Shown here: positions 11,677 to 14,344 of the stretch, in pieces
How the letters are laid out: each line of letters opens with the position of its first letter
Position numbering within the stretch: the stretch's first letter is position 1
The notes under the pieces: generated by a model
Told to the model about the DNA's origin: nothing
What the model saw: only the letters and a program-made list of their open reading frames with translations
The model's database searches: none
Translations under genes and position numbers: made by a program
From: Pseudomonadota bacterium
GTDB lineage: Bacteria > Pseudomonadota > Alphaproteobacteria > JAAXGF01
NCBI GenBank assembly: GCA_022563655.1
Contig: JADFMW010000044.1
Location: 1 to 14,344 of the forward strand
Reading direction: 5' to 3'
Length of the DNA stretch: 14,344 nucleotides

Positions 11677-12252
11677 ATGCTCGACGATGCGCCCGCCGTT
11701 ACGCAGCCCGTCGAACAAAGGCGCGAGCGGCTGCTCCGGATCATTACCGATAAGGCGTTGAGCCGGGGCGGCTCCTATCGACTCGCCTCGGGCAGCACCA
11801 GCGGCTTCTACTTCGACATCAAGCCCGTGGCTTTCGACCCCGAAGGCTCGCGGCTGATCGCCGATGCGATCCTCGACGCCCTCGAAGGCGAGCACGTCGA
11901 TTACGTCGGCGGCCTCGAACTGGGCGCCATCCCGATCACGGCCAGCGTTGTCGAACGAAGCTTCGGGCGCAAGCCGGTCGCGGGGTTCTTCGTGCGCAAG
12001 TCACCCAAGGAACGCGGCACGAAAAAACTGATCGAGGGCAATCTGGAGCCGGGCGCCAACGTCGCGCTGGTCGAGGACGTGACGACCACCGGGGGCTCGG
12101 TGCTGCGCGCCGTCGAGGCCGTGCGCGAGCTGGGTTGCACGGTGACCAAGGTCGTGACGGTCGTCGATCGCCTCGAGGGGGCTGAAGAGAACCTCTCGAA
12201 ACACGGTATACAGCTTGTCGCCCTGTTCACCCGCGACGACTTTATCCAGTAG
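11677..12252 (+). CDS. pyrE: Orotate phosphoribosyltransferase
   Basis: 191 aa. It joins orotate and PRPP to give orotidine 5'-monophosphate in de novo pyrimidine synthesis. The signature PRPP loop NVALVEDVTTTGGSVLRAV is at about 129-147. The N-terminal block LASGSTSGFYFDIKPVAFDP and the segment VGGLELGAIPI are typical of PyrE. The mobile catalytic loop is present as FFVRKSPKERGTKKLIEG, with the Lys-rich KxxxK pattern. The start at 11677 is supported by GGAGG 6 bp upstream. The upstream 281 bp is free of genes and contains hairpins that may matter for regulation. rsmB follows after 141 bp on the same strand. Confidence 0.97.
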   Translation: MLDDAPAVTQPVEQRRERLLRIITDKALSRGGSYRLASGSTSGFYFDIKPVAFDPEGSRLIADAILDALEGEHVDYVGGLELGAIPITASVVERSFGRKPVAGFFVRKSPKERGTKKLIEGNLEPGANVALVEDVTTTGGSVLRAVEAVRELGCTVTKVVTVVDRLEGAEENLSKHGIQLVALFTRDDFIQ

Positions 12253-12393
12253 CCTCTCACGGCAACGTTCGTCGGCGCCCTGACCCCGCCATCCGGCTGC
12301 CGTTCCTGGCGCGAACTCATTGGCGCTCGCCCGCCGGGCGCGCCGGCCACGCGGCCATCGACACGGGTGCGCGACTTGGGCTAGACCGGCGCG

Positions 12394-13686
12394 ATGCCTG
12401 GACCGCCGCAATCCGCCCGTGCGTGCGCCCTCGACCTGCTCGAGGCGGTGCTCGGGCGCAGGCGGCCCCTCGACGACGCGATCGCCGACCACCCCGGGCT
12501 CGCCCGCTTGGCGGCGCGCGACCGCGCGTTCGCCCGGCTGCTGGTGGCGACCACGCTCAGGCGCCTGGGCGAGATCGACGCGTTGCTCGCGCGCCGGCTC
12601 GACCGCCCGCTCCCGGCCAAGGCCCTGGCGGTGAGGAACATTCTCCGCCTCGGCGCCTGCCAGATCGCCTTCCTCGGCACGCCGCCGCACGCCGCCGTCG
12701 ACACCATGGTCGCGCTGGCCGCTGGGCGCGCGCCGCCGCCGTTCAAGGGCCTGGTCAACGCCGTTCTGCGCCGCCTCGCGCGCGAACGCCCCGCTCTCGC
12801 GGACGCCGGGGACGCCGCCCGGCTCAACACCCCCGAGTGGCTGTGGGACAGCTGGCGCGCGGCTTACGGCGAGGCGACCGCGACCGCCATCGCCGCCGTC
12901 CATCTCGCCGAGCCGCCGCTCGACATCACGGTCAAGGCCGACGCCGACCTCTGGGCCGGGCGCCTCGAGGCGACGGTGTTGCCGACGGGAACGCTGAGGC
13001 GACCCATCGGCGGCGCGGTGAGCGGGCTTGCCGGCTATGGCGAGGGCGCTTGGTGGGTGCAGGACGCCGCCGCGGCATTGCCGGCGCGGCTGTTGGGCGA
13101 GGTCGCCGGAGAGACGGTTCTCGACCTGTGCGCCGCACCGGGCGGCAAGACGGCGCAGCTTGCCGCCGCCGGAGCGCGGGTGATCGCGGTCGACCGCGAG
13201 CCCCGCCTGGCGCGGCTCGAGGAGAACCTCGCCCGCCTCCGGCTCGGGGCGAAAACGGTTGCCGCCGACGTCGCCGCCTGGCGGCCGGATGCTCCGGCGC
13301 CCTTCGTTCTGCTCGATGTGCCGTGCACGGCGACCGGAACGATCCGGCGCCACCCCGACATCGTCCACCTCAAGACGGCCGCCGACATTCCCCGCCTCGT
13401 GGCGTTGCAGGACCGCCTGCTCGCCGCCGCGGTCGACATGCTCGCGCCCGGCGGCACGCTGGTCTACTGCGCCTGCTCGCTCGAGCCCGAGGAGGGTCCG
13501 CGCCGCGTCGAGGCGCTGCTCGCGCGCGACCGGCGGCTGGCCCGCGCGCCCGTCGCCGCGGCCGAGGTCGGCGGCCTTGCCGAGCTCGTGACCGCCGCCG
13601 GCGACCTGCGCACGCTGCCCTGCCATCTGGCCCAATTCGGCGGGCTCGACGGCTTCTACGCCGCGCGCTTGCGGCGCACCGGCTAA
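12394..13686 (+). CDS. rsmB: 16S rRNA (cytosine-5)-methyltransferase, RsmB/NOL1-NOP2-Sun type
   Basis: 430 aa. The N-terminal part, about residues 1-130, is a NusB-like RNA-binding domain (ARACALDLLEAVL, DRAFARLLVATTLRRLGEID, the GACQIAFLGTPPHAAVDTMV helix). The C-terminal part is a SAM-dependent m5C methyltransferase: motif I VLDLCAAPGGKTAQLA (from 242), the AVDREPRLARLEENL acidic motif, motif IV LLDVPCTATGTIRRHPD with Cys311, and motif VI VYCACSLEPEEG with the nucleophile Cys361 (usually written TCS; here ACS). The domain order and the following rpe match RsmB, which makes m5C967 in 16S rRNA; other members of the family can be confused with it. The ATG at 12394 lacks an obvious ribosome-binding site. 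Confidence 0.92.
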   Translation: MPGPPQSARACALDLLEAVLGRRRPLDDAIADHPGLARLAARDRAFARLLVATTLRRLGEIDALLARRLDRPLPAKALAVRNILRLGACQIAFLGTPPHAAVDTMVALAAGRAPPPFKGLVNAVLRRLARERPALADAGDAARLNTPEWLWDSWRAAYGEATATAIAAVHLAEPPLDITVKADADLWAGRLEATVLPTGTLRRPIGGAVSGLAGYGEGAWWVQDAAAALPARLLGEVAGETVLDLCAAPGGKTAQLAAAGARVIAVDREPRLARLEENLARLRLGAKTVAADVAAWRPDAPAPFVLLDVPCTATGTIRRHPDIVHLKTAADIPRLVALQDRLLAAAVDMLAPGGTLVYCACSLEPEEGPRRVEALLARDRRLARAPVAAAEVGGLAELVTAAGDLRTLPCHLAQFGGLDGFYAARLRRTG

Positions 13687-13704
13687 GCTGCTACCAACAC
13701 CGCC

Positions 13705-14344
13705 ATGCCAAAGCCGCCGCGGGTTGCCCCCTCGATCCTGGCCGCGGACTTCGCCCGGCTCGGCGACGAGGTGCGCGCGGTCAGCGAAGCGGGCGCCGAC
13801 TACCTGCACGTCGACGTGATGGACGGCCATTTCGTGCCCAACATCACCATCGGCCCGGCCGTGGTGAAGGCGCTCAAGCCCTATAGCGACAAGCCGTTCG
13901 ACGTACACCTGATGATCAGTCCGGTCGATTCCTTTATCGACGCCTTCGCCGACGCCGGGGCCGATATCATCACCGTTCACTCGGAGGCTGGGCCACACCT
14001 GCACCGCACACTTCAGGCGATCAAGTCGCGGGGCTTGAAGGCAGGGGTTTCGCTCAACCCCGGTACGCCGATCGACGCCGTCGACTACGTCCTCGACGCG
14101 GTCGATCTGGTGCTGGTGATGAGCGTCAATCCGGGGTTCGGCGGCCAATCCTTCATCGCTTCGACGATCGACAAGATCGAGGCGCTCAGGCGCAAAATCG
14201 ATGCCGCAGGACACCCGATCGAGATCGAGGTCGACGGCGGCATCAACGCCGAGACCGCGGCGCTCGCCGTCGCCGCCGGCGCCGACGTGCTGGTCGCCGG
14301 CACTGCGGTGTTCCGCGGCGGCCCCGAGGCTTACGCCGCGAACA
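13705..14344 (+). CDS. rpe: Ribulose-phosphate 3-epimerase, partial at right edge
   Basis: 213 codons are in the window of about 220-225 expected; only the extreme C-terminus is missing. The enzyme interconverts ribulose 5-phosphate and xylulose 5-phosphate in the pentose-phosphate and Calvin pathways. It is a TIM barrel with start [17 protein letters not shown] and the metal/catalytic set His35 and Asp37 in [14 protein letters not shown], His69 in FDVHLM and Asp177 in IEVDGGI. The [13 protein letters not shown] loop, which closes over the phosphate, is intact, as is VAGTAVF near the end. It begins 18 bp after the rsmB stop, so the two are probably cotranscribed, an order common in alphaproteobacteria. 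Confidence 0.97.
   Translation, partial: MPKPPRVAPSILAADFARLGDEVRAVSEAGADYLHVDVMDGHFVPNITIGPAVVKALKPYSDKPFDVHLMISPVDSFIDAFADAGADIITVHSEAGPHLHRTLQAIKSRGLKAGVSLNPGTPIDAVDYVLDAVDLVLVMSVNPGFGGQSFIASTIDKIEALRRKIDAAGHPIEIEVDGGINAETAALAVAAGADVLVAGTAVFRGGPEAYAAN

Noticed and set aside
12001..14214. Open frame of 737 codons on the minus strand opposite pyrE, rsmB and rpe
   Set aside because: It is the antisense of three well-identified genes and has low-complexity composition with no family motif.

Overview
The window is very GC-rich, with strong G/C bias at third codon positions. Its gene order looks alphaproteobacterial: hemC-hemD-(mitofilin-like membrane protein) pointing away from tsaD, a lipoprotein with Sel1 repeats and a SPOR domain, pyrE, and rsmB followed by rpe. 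I read it as a chromosomal segment of an alphaproteobacterium, possibly Rhodospirillales-like. The rank is an inference from gene order and composition only.

Layout. Positions 1-2191 (minus strand) carry the heme operon: hemC, hemD and the N-terminal part of a membrane protein that runs off the left edge. The hemC translation start has been tandemly duplicated, which creates a 19-codon upstream reading frame whose stop overlaps the hemC start. Positions 2300-3607 (plus) carry a small charged protein with pentapeptide repeats, then tsaD (tRNA t6A synthesis). Positions 3654-4333 hold a Phd/YefM-RelE/ParE type II toxin-antitoxin pair with its own promoter, bracketed by 46-bp imperfect direct repeats, the first of which is the 3' end of tsaD. 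Positions 4379-6397 hold accessory metabolic genes: an exported SUMF1-domain protein (minus), an ABM-fold monooxygenase-like protein (plus) and a creatininase-family amidohydrolase (minus). Positions 6717-9347 (plus) carry an EVE-domain protein and a large AMP-forming acetyl-CoA synthetase. A long AT-rich palindrome lies between acs and the convergent Sel1/SPOR lipoprotein. Positions 9527-11395 (minus) hold that lipoprotein and a membrane-anchored thermonuclease-like protein. Positions 11472-14344 (plus) hold a potentially structured RNA segment, pyrE, rsmB and a right-truncated rpe.

Most genes are housekeeping: tetrapyrrole synthesis, tRNA and rRNA modification, pyrimidine and pentose-phosphate metabolism, acetate activation and envelope maintenance. 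The accessory part is about 3.6-6.4 kb, between tsaD and the EVE gene. I did not find a convincing new multi-gene system. The most interesting signals are small: the direct repeats around the toxin-antitoxin cassette, the 17-bp duplication at the toxin start, the duplicated hemC start, the palindrome at 9462-9528 and the switch-like pairing potential upstream of pyrE. No rRNA, tRNA, CRISPR array or complete insertion sequence was recognised.
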